Positions 19,292 through 28,273 of a DNA stretch of 64,000 nucleotides are shown piece by piece. Made by a program: the position numbers and the translations under genes. The stretch is from an uncultured Roseicyclus sp. GTDB taxonomy: Bacteria > Pseudomonadota > Alphaproteobacteria > Rhodobacterales > Rhodobacteraceae. Where the stretch lies: positions 62,001-126,000 of the forward strand of contig CANLLF010000001.1 of the NCBI GenBank assembly GCA_947491935.1, given 5' to 3'. Under the pieces are notes generated by a model that made no database searches, was not told the DNA's origin, and was given only the letters and a program-made list of their open reading frames with translations. How positions within the stretch are numbered: position 1 is the first letter of the stretch; each line of letters starts with the position of its first letter.

Positions 19292-19972
19292 ATGATCCCC
19301 TCCACCTATCCCGATGATGCGACCATGGCCGCCATGACCGCTCGCATGTTGCTCGACATCAAGGCCGTCCACTTCAACACGGCCGAGCTGTTCACCCACG
19401 CCTCGGGCAAACAGGCCCCCACCTATATCGATTGCCGCAAGCTGATCTCCTATCCCCGTATCCGGTCCACCACGATGGATTTCCTGACCTGCAAGGTGAT
19501 GCGCGATGCGGGGCTTGAGGCCTTCGACAATATCGCCGGGGGGGAGACGGCGGGCATTCCCTTCTCCGCCTTCGTGGCCGAACGCATGGCCCTGCCCATG
19601 TCCTATGTCCGCAAGAAGCCCAAGGGCTATGGCCGCGCCGCCCAGATCGAGGGTGAGATGCCCGAAGGGTCCCGCGTCCTGCTGGTCGAGGATCTCACCA
19701 CCGATGGCGGCTCCAAGCTGAGATTCGTCGATGCGATCCGCGCTGCCGGTGCCACCTGCGCCCATACCGCCGTCATCTTCTACTACGGCATCTTCTCCGA
19801 CACCGAGGCGCGGCTGGCCGACCATGGGCTGAAGCTGCACTGGCTGACAACCTGGACCGATGTGATCGCAGAAGCCCGGCGCGGCGGTGACTTCGATGAG
19901 GCCACAATTGCCGACGTGGAGCGATTCCTCGCGGATCCCGAAGGCTGGCGCGTGGGTCGCGGGCTGACCTGA
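19292..19972 (+). CDS. pyrE: Orotate phosphoribosyltransferase
   Basis: PyrE makes OMP from orotate and PRPP. The 226-residue product has the PRPP-binding signature ([15 protein letters not shown]) near residue 130, and upstream [17 protein letters not shown] and [17 protein letters not shown], which holds the catalytic-loop lysines. An AAAGG site precedes ATG 19292. It follows pyrC in the same direction, so two steps of the pathway are together. Confidence 0.95.
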   Translation: MIPSTYPDDATMAAMTARMLLDIKAVHFNTAELFTHASGKQAPTYIDCRKLISYPRIRSTTMDFLTCKVMRDAGLEAFDNIAGGETAGIPFSAFVAERMALPMSYVRKKPKGYGRAAQIEGEMPEGSRVLLVEDLTTDGGSKLRFVDAIRAAGATCAHTAVIFYYGIFSDTEARLADHGLKLHWLTTWTDVIAEARRGGDFDEATIADVERFLADPEGWRVGRGLT

Positions 19973-20236
19973 CCGCGTCCCGGCCCGATCAAATATCTTT
20001 TTGCGTGGCAAATGCGGCACGTAAACCGGGCCTGACAGCCATATCTTGACGGAACCGCTTGTCTCGGCGCAAGATGTGGTTGGGCCTGCAGAGGTTCCGC
20101 GACGTCCCGACTTACCCACAGGATATCCAGATTGACGGGTCCGCAGGCGCTCCGGCTATACCCACCCCAATAGCCCGCGTCCCCGGTCCTGCCAGACCCT
20201 GAGGGTGGGCCATCAAAATCATGCTTGGGGGAGCAA

Positions 20237-21742
20237 ATGAACGAAGTCGCCGCCTTTAATCCCAACCTGCCCGCCGCTGCGGACGGGGAAGGTCAGGCCC
20301 CCGTTCTCCCCCACAATATCGAGGCCGAGCAGCAGCTTCTGGGCGCGATCCTGTCCTCCAACGACGTGCTCGACCGGGTCGATGACCTCGTCAAACCCGA
20401 CCATTTCCACGATCCGGTCCATGCCGAGATCTTCGCGATGGCCGCTAGCCGGATCACCAAAGGCCTGCAAACCGACGCCACGACGTTGAAAACCTTCGCC
20501 TCCGACATTCCCGGCCTGAAGGAACTTGGCGGGGCCGAATACCTCATCAAGTTGCAGCTTTCCGCCATCGCCACATCCGCCGCCCGCGACTATGCGCAGT
20601 TGATCCATGATCTCGCCGTCCGCCGCGAACTGATCTCGCTTGGCAACGTGATTGCCGACAACGCCCGTTCGATGCGCGACGATATCGCGCCTGACGAACA
20701 GATCGTCGCTGCCGAATCCGAGCTGTTCAAGCTGGCCTCGACGGGCAGCACCAACAAGGGCTTCCAGAGCTTCCTGTCCGCGCTCCACGATGCCGTGCAG
20801 ATGGCCAATGCCGCCTATAACCGGCAGGGGCAGCTGGCCGGTGTCTCCACCGGCCTGACCGATCTCGACCGGATGCTGGGGGGCCTGCACAAATCCGACC
20901 TTCTGATCCTCGCCGGACGCCCGTCGATGGGCAAAACCTCGCTGGCCACCAACGTAGCCTTCAACGTCGCCAAGGCGTGGCGGGAGGGCCAGAAAGAGGA
21001 TGGCACCCATGGCACCGTCGATGGCGGCGTCGTTGGCTTTTTCTCGCTTGAGATGTCCTCGGCCCAGCTGGCGCAACGGATCCTGTCGGAGGCCGCCGAA
21101 ATCCCGTCGGAGCTGATCCGCAAGGGCGATCTGAACGAACAGGAATTCCAGCGCTACCTGAAAGCCGCCGGTGATCTGGAACGCTGCCCGCTTTATATCG
21201 ATGACACGCCGGCGCTCCCCATCGCCCAGGTCGCCGCCCGCGCCCGGCGGCTGAAACGCTCGCCCAAGGGGCTTGATCTCCTGATCATCGACTACCTGCA
21301 GCTCCTCAAAGGCTCCGGCAAATCCGACAACCGCGTGAACGAGGTGTCCGAGATCACCCAAGGCCTGAAGGCCATTGCCAAGGAGCTCGACATCCCCGTC
21401 ATCGCCCTGTCGCAGCTCTCCCGCCAGGTCGAAAACCGTGACGATAAACGCCCGCAACTCAGTGACTTGCGCGAATCCGGCTCGATCGAACAGGACGCGG
21501 ATGTCGTGATGTTCGTCTATCGCGGCGAATACTACAAAGAACGCGAGAAGCCGGGCGAAGAGAACCTTGAGGCCATGACGAAATGGCAGCAGGATATGGA
21601 GCATCTCCACGGCAAGGCCGAGGTCATCATCGGCAAGCAGCGCCACGGCCCCGTTGGCGCCGTCGAGCTGAGCTTCGAGGGGCGCTTCACCCGCTTCGGC
21701 AACCTCGCCAAGCCATGGCAAGGCGACGGTCAGGGGTTCTGA
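20237..21742 (+). CDS. dnaB: Replicative DNA helicase DnaB
   Basis: A 501-residue DnaB. The N-terminal collar domain begins at LPHNIEAEQQLLGAIL; the RecA-like domain has Walker A (GRPSMGKTSLA), Walker B (LLIIDYLQLL), SQLSRQVENR and the C-terminal KQRHGPVGAVEL. No intein is present. ATG 20237 is chosen because GGGGGAG lies 3 bases upstream; a TTG at 20225 is unlikely. The gene stands alone behind a 264-base leader region. Confidence 0.97.
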   Translation: MNEVAAFNPNLPAAADGEGQAPVLPHNIEAEQQLLGAILSSNDVLDRVDDLVKPDHFHDPVHAEIFAMAASRITKGLQTDATTLKTFASDIPGLKELGGAEYLIKLQLSAIATSAARDYAQLIHDLAVRRELISLGNVIADNARSMRDDIAPDEQIVAAESELFKLASTGSTNKGFQSFLSALHDAVQMANAAYNRQGQLAGVSTGLTDLDRMLGGLHKSDLLILAGRPSMGKTSLATNVAFNVAKAWREGQKEDGTHGTVDGGVVGFFSLEMSSAQLAQRILSEAAEIPSELIRKGDLNEQEFQRYLKAAGDLERCPLYIDDTPALPIAQVAARARRLKRSPKGLDLLIIDYLQLLKGSGKSDNRVNEVSEITQGLKAIAKELDIPVIALSQLSRQVENRDDKRPQLSDLRESGSIEQDADVVMFVYRGEYYKEREKPGEENLEAMTKWQQDMEHLHGKAEVIIGKQRHGPVGAVELSFEGRFTRFGNLAKPWQGDGQGF

Positions 21743-21822
21743 CCGCCCCGCGGCGATGCAGGTCGCGGATTTGCGCCCAGCGCGACTTTGCGGTCATGTC
21801 CGGTCTGTGAGATACCCGCCGC

Positions 21823-22431
21823 ATGCCTCGAACGTTTCGCTACCTGTCCCACCCGCAAGTGAACATCGACCCGGCCCAGAGCATCCAGAACTGGTCGTTG
21901 AATTCCGTCGGACGCCGCCGCGTGGCCAGACTTGCGGCAACCAATGCGCTGCAGGGGACGGCGACAGTTGTAAGCAGCGCCGAAACAAAAGCCATCGAGA
22001 CGGCTCAGCCATTGGCGGACGCATTGGGGTGTCCTTTGGACATCCGCGAGCTGATGCACGAAAACGACCGCAGTTCGACGGGGTTTCTGCCGCCTGACGA
22101 ATTCGAAACGGTCGCGGATCGTTTCTTCGCCCATCCTGACGAGAGCGCGCGTGGATGGGAGACAGCCCGGGCAGCACAATCGCGGATCGTCGAGCAAATC
22201 AGGACAGGTCTGCAGCAATACACCAGTGGGGATGTCCTGTTTGTCGGGCACGGAGGGGTCGGAACATTGTTGTTCTGTCACCTGTCCGGACACCCCATTG
22301 ACCGGCGATTTGATCAGGGGCCGGGCGGTGGAGGCTGCTTTTTCGAATTCAACCCGCCGGAACTTCGGCCCGCCTTTGGCTGGAGGCCCATGGAAGAGTT
22401 GGGCGCAGCAGATCGAGATGCGACCGCTTAG
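21823..22431 (+). CDS. Histidine phosphatase superfamily protein with altered RHG motif
   Basis: A 202-residue protein of the phosphoglycerate-mutase-like superfamily. The first strand normally ends in RHG; here it reads YLSHPQV, keeping the histidine but losing the arginine and glycine. The second-half motif is intact ([14 protein letters not shown]), and [11 protein letters not shown] corresponds to the conserved second arginine region with the arginine absent. Several alphaproteobacterial members share the SHPQ variant. Substrate unknown, and catalytic activity is uncertain. Confidence 0.72.
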   Translation: MPRTFRYLSHPQVNIDPAQSIQNWSLNSVGRRRVARLAATNALQGTATVVSSAETKAIETAQPLADALGCPLDIRELMHENDRSSTGFLPPDEFETVADRFFAHPDESARGWETARAAQSRIVEQIRTGLQQYTSGDVLFVGHGGVGTLLFCHLSGHPIDRRFDQGPGGGGCFFEFNPPELRPAFGWRPMEELGAADRDATA

Positions 22432-22546
22432 GGTCGGGTTCCAGCGGCCCTCCTCGGTTCACAAAACCCCTCCTCGACCCGGCCGCGCCGCCCGACGCGC
22501 CATGCCCCCCTTGACCCCGGGCGCCCAAAGCCGCACCACCTCTCCC

Positions 22547-23578
22547 ATGGCCTCCGGTATCCTCACCATCGACCTCGGCGCCCTTGCCGCCAATTACCGC
22601 GCGCTGGCCGCCATGAACGCGGGTGAAACCGCCGCGGTGGTGAAGGCCGATGGCTACGGCCTTGGCGCCGCGCTGGTGGCGCAAACCCTGGCCAAAGCAG
22701 GGGCGCGCCGCTTCTTCGTGGCCACGGCCGAGGAAGGCGCCACGATCCGCAAGACGCTCGGAGACGGGCCGGAGATCGGCGTATTCTCCGGCCATATGGA
22801 GGGCGACACCCGGCTCCTCCAACAGGCGCATCAGACCCCGATGCTGAATTCCGCCGCGCAACTGGCCCGCCACCGCGCCGCCCTGCCCGATCACCCGTTC
22901 GGCATCCAACTTGACACCGGCATGAACCGGCTCGGCATGGAGCCATCGGATTGGGCCGCCAGCCGCGAGCGTGCGGGCACTGCCACCCTGCTCATGTCTC
23001 ATCTCGCCTGCGCCGATGAGCCCGGCCATCCCCAGAACAGGGCCCAACTGGCGGCCTTTCGGGAGATGACGTCCGGCATCGACACCCCGAAATCCCTTGC
23101 CGCAACAGGCGGCACGCTCCTCGGGCCCGACTACCATTTCGATCTTACACGGCCGGGCGTCGGCATCTACGGCGGCCACCCCTTTGCCAACGCGCAACCG
23201 GTGGTGCGCCTGTCCCTTCCGGTGATTCAGATCCGCGAGGTCGCGCCGGGCGAAACGGTCGGATACGGCGCGTCCTACACTGCGATAGGCCCCCGGAAGA
23301 TCGCCACTCTATCCGGTGGATATGCCGACGGCCTGATCCGGGCGATGTCATCGCGCGCCACGCTTTGGGCGGGCGACACGCCCTGTCCGCTCACGGGCCG
23401 CGTTTCCATGGATTTGCTGAGTGTAGACGTCAGCGATTGCCCCACGCCGCCCGATCATCTCGACATTCTCGGGCCCCATCAGACGGTCGATGACCTGGCC
23501 GATGCGGCCGGAACCATCGGATATGAGATCCTGACATCGCTTGGCCCCCGCTACACGCGGAAGGTGATCGCGCCATGA
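22547..23578 (+). CDS. alr: Alanine racemase
   Basis: Alr interconverts L- and D-alanine for peptidoglycan. The 343-residue product has the PLP lysine ([12 protein letters not shown]), the [10 protein letters not shown] segment, the catalytic tyrosine region ([12 protein letters not shown]) and the C-terminal [16 protein letters not shown] 22547 ([13 protein letters not shown]) is chosen although the frame is open further upstream. Its stop overlaps the mlaE start (ATGA). Confidence 0.94.
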   Translation: MASGILTIDLGALAANYRALAAMNAGETAAVVKADGYGLGAALVAQTLAKAGARRFFVATAEEGATIRKTLGDGPEIGVFSGHMEGDTRLLQQAHQTPMLNSAAQLARHRAALPDHPFGIQLDTGMNRLGMEPSDWAASRERAGTATLLMSHLACADEPGHPQNRAQLAAFREMTSGIDTPKSLAATGGTLLGPDYHFDLTRPGVGIYGGHPFANAQPVVRLSLPVIQIREVAPGETVGYGASYTAIGPRKIATLSGGYADGLIRAMSSRATLWAGDTPCPLTGRVSMDLLSVDVSDCPTPPDHLDILGPHQTVDDLADAAGTIGYEILTSLGPRYTRKVIAP

Positions 23579-24357
23579 TCGCCCTTGCCCCCTTGGGTGC
23601 CATCGGGCGCGCCATTCTGGGCCTTCTGGCCGCCATCGGGCAGGTTGCCCTTTTCGCCCTCTCGGGGCTCCGCCATGTGGCCACGCCGCCGTTTTATCTG
23701 CGCGAAACAGCGCAGCAATTCCTGACCATCGGCTGGCTCAGCCTCCCGGTTGTCGGCCTCACCGCACTCTTCACCGGCGGCGCTCTGGCCCTGCAGATCT
23801 ATGCCGGTGGCGCCCGGTTCAATGCCGAGGCCGTGGTGCCCCAGATCGTCGCCATCGGCATCACCCGCGAACTCGGGCCAGTCCTGGGCGGCCTGATGGT
23901 GGCCGGCCGCGTGGCCGCCGCCATCGCCGCGGAAATCGGCACGATGCGAGTGACCGAACAGATCGATGCGCTGCGCACGCTCTCCACCCACCCGATGAAG
24001 TATCTCACCGCTCCCCGTCTGATCGCGGCCACCCTGTCGCTGCCGTTTCTCGTGGCGGTGGGTGACGCGATCGGCATCTTCGGCGGCTACCTCGTCTCCA
24101 CCTCCCGCCTGGGCTTCAACGAGGCCGCTTACCTCGCCAACACCACCGATTTCCTTGAGACATGGGATATCACCTCGGGTCTACTCAAGGGCGCGGCCTT
24201 CGGCTTCATCGTGGCGCTCATGGGCTGCTATCACGGGATGAATTCCGGTCGCGGGGCCCGGGGCGTGGGCCGCGCCACCACCCAGGCTGTCGTCTCCGCC
24301 TCCATCCTCATCCTCGCCGCCAATTACCTCCTGACCGAGGCGTTTTTCTCCGCATGA
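23575..24357 (+). CDS. mlaE: MlaE-family ABC transporter permease
   Basis: A 260-residue inner-membrane permease of the MlaE family, part of the machinery that moves phospholipids between inner and outer membrane. Five or six hydrophobic segments are visible, with the conserved [20 protein letters not shown] and [12 protein letters not shown] segment that contacts the ATPase. It overlaps alr by 4 bases. An MCE (MlaD) partner is not in the window. Confidence 0.92.
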   Translation: MIALAPLGAIGRAILGLLAAIGQVALFALSGLRHVATPPFYLRETAQQFLTIGWLSLPVVGLTALFTGGALALQIYAGGARFNAEAVVPQIVAIGITRELGPVLGGLMVAGRVAAAIAAEIGTMRVTEQIDALRTLSTHPMKYLTAPRLIAATLSLPFLVAVGDAIGIFGGYLVSTSRLGFNEAAYLANTTDFLETWDITSGLLKGAAFGFIVALMGCYHGMNSGRGARGVGRATTQAVVSASILILAANYLLTEAFFSA

Positions 24358-24370
24358 CCCAACCCGCCCC

Positions 24371-24426
24371 CCTTCCAATGGTCCCAAATACCCCGGGGGA
24401 GTCCGCAGGACGGGGGCAGCGCCCCC
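24371..24426 (+). repeat. Intergenic repeat with hairpin, copy 2 (mlaE-mlaF)
   Basis: CCTTCCAATGGTCCCAAATA plus CCCC closely matches the block at 19211-19233. It is followed by CGGGGGAGTCCGCAGGA and a hairpin GGGGGC-AGC-GCCCCC at 24412-24426. As at pyrC-pyrE, it lies a few bases after a stop codon, inside what should be one operon. Confidence 0.65.
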
Positions 24427-24481
24427 TGTCTCTCGCAAGACAACGCGGCGCAGCCGCTCCCGCTACCAACCGGCCCGCCCG

Positions 24482-25225
24482 ATGACCGCCAAGATCTCCC
24501 TGACCGACCTCACCAAGTCCTTCGGCTCCAAACACGTCCTGCGCGGTATCACGCTCGATATCGGAACCGGCGAAAGCCTCGTGGTGATCGGTGGATCGGG
24601 CACCGGTAAGTCGGTGCTTCTGAAATGCATCCTCGGTCTGATCAAGCCCGATGCTGGGGCGATCCGCGTGGATGGTGAGACCGACACCACCCAGTTCCTC
24701 GATCGTTTCGGGATGCTCTTCCAGGGCTCCGCGCTCTTCGATTCCATGCCGGTCTGGCAAAACGTCGCGTTCCGGCACTTGCGCGGCCCGCGGAAACTGC
24801 CCCGCAACGACGCCAAGGACCTCGCCATCAGCAAGCTCAAGCGCGTCGGCCTCAACCCCGATACCGCAGATCTCTTCCCGTCCGAGCTCTCCGGCGGCAT
24901 GCAAAAGCGCGCGGGCCTTGCGCGGGCAATTGCCGCCGATCCCGAGATCATCTTCTTTGATGAGCCCACCACCGGGCTCGACCCGATCATGGCCAATGTT
25001 ATCAATGAGCTGATCCAGGAAATCGTGTCCGAGATGGGGGCCACGACGATCACCATCACCCACGACATGTCATCGGTGCGCGCCATCGCCTCCCGTGTCG
25101 CCATGCTGCATGACGGCAAGATCCGCTGGCACGGGCCCGTGGCCGAGATGGACACTGCCGATGATCCCCATCTGCGCCAGTTCATCGGCGGCCATGCCGA
25201 TGGCCCGATTGAAACCGTCCGCTGA
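24482..25225 (+). CDS. mlaF: MlaF-family ABC transporter ATPase
   Basis: A 247-residue ABC ATPase that energises the MlaE permease. Walker A is GGSGTGKSVLL (near residue 40), the signature is LSGGMQKRAGLARA, and Walker B is IIFFDEPTTGLDP, followed by the H-loop in TITHDMSS. The FGMLFQGSALFDSMPVWQNV stretch is typical of the Mla/Ttg2 subfamily. It follows mlaE after a 124-base repeat-bearing gap. Confidence 0.93.
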   Translation: MTAKISLTDLTKSFGSKHVLRGITLDIGTGESLVVIGGSGTGKSVLLKCILGLIKPDAGAIRVDGETDTTQFLDRFGMLFQGSALFDSMPVWQNVAFRHLRGPRKLPRNDAKDLAISKLKRVGLNPDTADLFPSELSGGMQKRAGLARAIAADPEIIFFDEPTTGLDPIMANVINELIQEIVSEMGATTITITHDMSSVRAIASRVAMLHDGKIRWHGPVAEMDTADDPHLRQFIGGHADGPIETVR

Positions 25226-25267
25226 CGGCCCCTTGCGCTGCCCCAACAACCGCGCGACACCGATCCC

Positions 25268-25699
25268 ATGGAGAGCTTCGCGAATATCCCGACCGGAGAC
25301 ATGCCCCTGAACTTCAGCGCCTTCACCTGGGCGATGATCCTCGTGGGCGCGGTAACCATGCGCCTTCTTCCGGTCCTCATGGCCATCGGCGCGGTCGCCA
25401 AGTACCGCGCGTTCCCCGACCTGCGCTCCCTGCACGTCCTTCTGCTCATCGAATTGGCCTTGATCGCCGCCCTCGCCCTGGCGGAGACCGTTCGCCTGGT
25501 TCCCGACAGCTTCCGCGCTGCCGGCCTCTGGTCGTTCCTCTGGGTCTTCGCAATCGCCTGGGTCGCCGTGACATGGATCCGCTCGGCCTGGAAAACCGGC
25601 CTGCGTCCCCGCTGGATCGATATCGCGACGCTTTGCTGTGCCGCGCTTCTGATTTTCGCCGTCAGCGCGTCATTCCTCCCCATTGCGTTCAATCGATGA
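25268..25699 (+). CDS. Membrane protein of unknown function next to mlaEF
   Basis: A 143-residue protein with about four hydrophobic helices (AMILVGAVTMRLLPVLMAIG, LHVLLLIELALIAALALAE, LWSFLWVFAIAWVAVTWI, IATLCCAALLIFAVSA). No known domain is recognised. It starts 42 bases after mlaF and overlaps the next small membrane gene by 3-4 bases. ATG 25301 is a possible shorter start. Co-transcription with mlaEF is inferred. Confidence 0.65.
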   Translation: MESFANIPTGDMPLNFSAFTWAMILVGAVTMRLLPVLMAIGAVAKYRAFPDLRSLHVLLLIELALIAALALAETVRLVPDSFRAAGLWSFLWVFAIAWVAVTWIRSAWKTGLRPRWIDIATLCCAALLIFAVSASFLPIAFNR

Positions 25700-26067
25700 C
25701 CCCGATCGCGGTCATCGAAGCCGCCGCCACGCTCCTGTGGACCTACGCCGCGCTTACCGGGGCGAGCTGGCTCAACGCCGCCCGCCAACTCGACACGCGC
25801 GGGCATATTCCGGCCTTGGCCGAGCTTCTGGGCAATCTGGTGCCCGCGATGATCCTTCTGGTGATCGTCGTTCTGATCGGGGCGCTGGTCGGTCTGCCGT
25901 CTGTCGTGGTGCTGATCGCGCTCCTGTTCCCGGCGGGGCTGGCCTATGGGCTGCACATGTCGCTGCGGGATCTGATCGATCATCCGCCCCCCAATGCCAC
26001 GCTGATCCGCATCGGGCTGAGCGTGATCATCGGGGCGGGTGTGATCCTTCTTCGACAGGGCGGCTGA
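25696..26067 (+). CDS. Second membrane protein of unknown function after mlaEF
   Basis: A 123-residue protein with three or four hydrophobic segments (AATLLWTYAALTGASWL, LVPAMILLVIVVLIGALVGL, VVVLIALLFPAGLAYGLHM, IGLSVIIGAGVILL). ATG 25696 overlaps the TGA of the previous gene (ATGA), which selects this start over longer frames. No family is recognised. The pair 25268/25696 looks like two subunits of one membrane unit. Confidence 0.65.
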   Translation: MTPIAVIEAAATLLWTYAALTGASWLNAARQLDTRGHIPALAELLGNLVPAMILLVIVVLIGALVGLPSVVVLIALLFPAGLAYGLHMSLRDLIDHPPPNATLIRIGLSVIIGAGVILLRQGG

Positions 26068-26131
26068 CCCTTGCCGGACCGGCCGTTTCTCTCCACGTTC
26101 GTCCAAACCTGACTGAAATCCGAGGCTGCCC

Positions 26132-26602
26132 ATGAACAAGGCCCTGATCGCCGCCAATCTCTGCCTGCTGGTCCTGTTCCCGGTCTCGTGGCTGGCCCCG
26201 CTGATGCGCGCCGGGTTGCTGCCGTTCTTCAACCTCTCGGAAATCTCGATCCTGTCGGGCCTCGGGTCTTTGTGGGAGTCGGGTGAGGTCGCCCTGTTCG
26301 CCATCGTGGCCCTCTTTGCGCTGGTGGCGCCGATGGCCAAGACCGTGGCACTTGTGCTTGTCCAACTCTCCCGGGCACCGGCGCGCCTCCTGCCTGCGCT
26401 GGAGATTGCGGGCAAGTTGGCCATGGCGGACGTGTTCCTGATTGCCGTCTATGTGACGCTGGCCAAGGGCCTGGCCGTGGGGCGAGTGGAGACGGCGTGG
26501 GGCCTGTGGCTGTTCACGGCCTGCGTGCTGGCGTCGCTGGCGATCTCGATCCTGACGAAACGGTCGATGCAGGGGGTTATCAAGGTTGATAAGGCAATTT
26601 AA
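26132..26602 (+). CDS. PqiA-family (paraquat-inducible protein A) membrane protein, single domain
   Basis: A 156-residue four-helix membrane protein with the PqiA pattern: NLCLLVLFPVSWLAPLM, FFNLSEISILSGLGSLWESG, VALFALVAPMAKTVAL and KLAMADVFLIAVYVTLAKG. E. coli PqiA is about 417 residues with two such domains; this is one. PqiA works with the MCE protein PqiB in envelope lipid homeostasis, which fits its place 0.9 kb after mlaF. Confidence 0.85.
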   Translation: MNKALIAANLCLLVLFPVSWLAPLMRAGLLPFFNLSEISILSGLGSLWESGEVALFAIVALFALVAPMAKTVALVLVQLSRAPARLLPALEIAGKLAMADVFLIAVYVTLAKGLAVGRVETAWGLWLFTACVLASLAISILTKRSMQGVIKVDKAI

Positions 26603-26608
26603 CCCACT

Positions 26609-26638
26609 GTAAAAAAAGATAAAGCTTTTCTTCTTTAC
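26609..26638. terminator. AT-rich bidirectional terminator-like element
   Basis: Between the convergent PqiA gene and the barrel protein lies GTAAA at 26609 and TTTAC ending 26638, with an A-tract on the left and a T-rich arm on the right. The arms pair imperfectly. The low GC is striking in this genome. Confidence 0.4.
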
Positions 26639-26670
26639 CGTTTGTTAACCCCTTCCCGCCCCACCGGAGC

Positions 26671-28047
26671 TCAGAACCGGAACGCGACCCGAAGCGCACC
26701 AGACACCGTCTGCATGTCGCCGCCAAGCCCTGAAAGCTCAACGGAGGTGCTCAGCTCCATGCCGTTCGACAGCGCCATCTCACCGCCGATTTCGATCCGA
26801 CCCGTCCAGCCATCCTCGGCCAGCAGATCCTGCGCCAGCACCGATTCCGTGTCGTTCGTCAGGTAGTCGGCATGCAGCCCCGCAAAGAGCGTTCCGTTCG
26901 GCCCGGAATGGGTGACGCGCCCGCCAAGGGAAAGCTGGCTGAACGTCACGTCGCTTGATGTGCCCGCCAGCGTGCCGGAGGTGCCCTCCACCTCCTCGCG
27001 GCCATGGATCAGGCCAAGCGTCGGGGTCAGGGTGAACGCATCATTCAGCGCATAATCATAGCCGCCCTCGAACGTCACGGCGGCAAGCCGCACGTCCGCC
27101 GACCCGGTGCCCCCGCCGGAGGTCTGATCAAACGATCCCATACCGTAGATCAGGCTGGCATTACCCGACCACGCGCCAGAGCTGTAGGAGAGATAGGGTT
27201 GCAGGTAGGTGTAGGTGCCGTCGGTCGTCGTGCCCGCGTCACTGGAATGGATGGTGGAATAGCCAATCGACAGGCCCGCGACCATGTCCGGCCCGATCCC
27301 GATATCCGCACCGATCTGCAAACCAGTGCCGCCAAGGGTGCCGGCGCCGGAGCCGAAATTGTCGGAGCGGAAGCCGGTCACTTCGGCCCAGGTGTAGAGG
27401 TTGCCCATCATGCCCGGTTGGCCGGAACTCGATGCGGTGACATTGCCAGCCGCGGTGCCATCTTCCACGCGGGTGAGCGTGAGCTGATCGCCCCGCGCCG
27501 CGATGGAAACCTGCCCGGCATCGCGCGCCACACCATCCGCGCCGATTACGACCAGGCGCGCCGACGTGCCGGACGTGGCGGTGAGCGCGTCGATGGCCCC
27601 TCTGAACACCACTCCCGTTGCGGTAAGGGTGAAGGCCCCTTCCGCCAAGGCGGAATAGGTCGTGGCGACCAGGACGTATTCGCCTTCGGCTGCGGAACTC
27701 AGGACAGGATCGTTGAAGCCGCCGGGCCCTCCAGCATCTGCATAGGCCACGGGCGTCCCCGGAGCGTTTGGGTCGAACCCCGGCAGGAAGAGATAGAGAT
27801 CAAAGTCTGTGCTCAAGCTGCCCTGACCGGGAACAAACGAGTTGTTGCTGCTGATGTTGAACGTGCTGCTGTCCGTCACGATGATGTCGAACGTGTCATA
27901 GGCCACGAGCACGGATCCGCCGCCGCCGTTTGGCGCATCCCAAAGCTGCGCGGCGTTCAGCGCCCCTTCGACGCTGGTCGTTTGGGCGGAGATCGGCCCC
28001 GCCAATACGCCTGCCGCTACCATGGCGGCCATGCCCACTTTGTTCAT
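26671..28047 (-). CDS. Autotransporter-type outer membrane beta-barrel protein
   Basis: A 458-residue protein with a signal peptide (MAAMVAAGVLAGPISAQ). Residues of about 25-165 form a passenger region with a FDLYLFLPGFDPNAPGTPVA segment, similar to lectin or PPC-like beta domains. From about residue 215 the alternating pattern of an autotransporter barrel is clear (TYTYLQPYLSYSSGAW, GSADVRLAAVTFEGGYDYAL, TLTPTLGLIHGRE), ending in phenylalanine (LRVAFRF) as outer-membrane barrels require. Passenger function unknown. It is divergent from radA. Confidence 0.8.
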   Translation of the reverse strand: MNKVGMAAMVAAGVLAGPISAQTTSVEGALNAAQLWDAPNGGGGSVLVAYDTFDIIVTDSSTFNISSNNSFVPGQGSLSTDFDLYLFLPGFDPNAPGTPVAYADAGGPGGFNDPVLSSAAEGEYVLVATTYSALAEGAFTLTATGVVFRGAIDALTATSGTSARLVVIGADGVARDAGQVSIAARGDQLTLTRVEDGTAAGNVTASSSGQPGMMGNLYTWAEVTGFRSDNFGSGAGTLGGTGLQIGADIGIGPDMVAGLSIGYSTIHSSDAGTTTDGTYTYLQPYLSYSSGAWSGNASLIYGMGSFDQTSGGGTGSADVRLAAVTFEGGYDYALNDAFTLTPTLGLIHGREEVEGTSGTLAGTSSDVTFSQLSLGGRVTHSGPNGTLFAGLHADYLTNDTESVLAQDLLAEDGWTGRIEIGGEMALSNGMELSTSVELSGLGGDMQTVSGALRVAFRF

Positions 28048-28085
28048 CTGCTCTGCCCTTCATTTCCCGACGCTTCCCCTGCGCC

Positions 28086-28227
28086 GTTAACATTTTGTTA
28101 ACCTTCTAAGCGGCATTCCGCTTATGGAAACCACAAAATCCGCGCTGTGCCCTTGCTGCCTATGGGTGTTACTAATTTGATACAATATGTGACAAATCTG
28201 TGGCCAACCCCCGACAATATGTTGGCC
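28086..28227. promoter_or_regulatory. Stacked inverted repeats in the barrel/radA divergent promoter region
   Basis: Four elements lie in 140 bases: GTTAAC-ATTTT-GTTAAC (28086-28102); TAAGCGG-CATT-CCGCTTA (28107-28124); ATTTG (28175-28179) facing CAAAT (28193-28197) around TACAATATGT; and GGCCAAC (28202-28208) facing GTTGGCC (28221-28227). ACAATATGT occurs twice, at 28182 and 28214, 32 bases or about three helical turns apart. The region is AT-rich and lies between two divergent genes. Confidence 0.5.
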
Positions 28228-28273
28228 TAGACGCGCTATTCCCCTCCCCGCGCGCCTCCGCTACACCCCACCC

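Noticed and set aside
20225-20236. TTG start for dnaB at 20225
   Set aside because: It overlaps the GGGGGAG ribosome site that serves ATG 20237.
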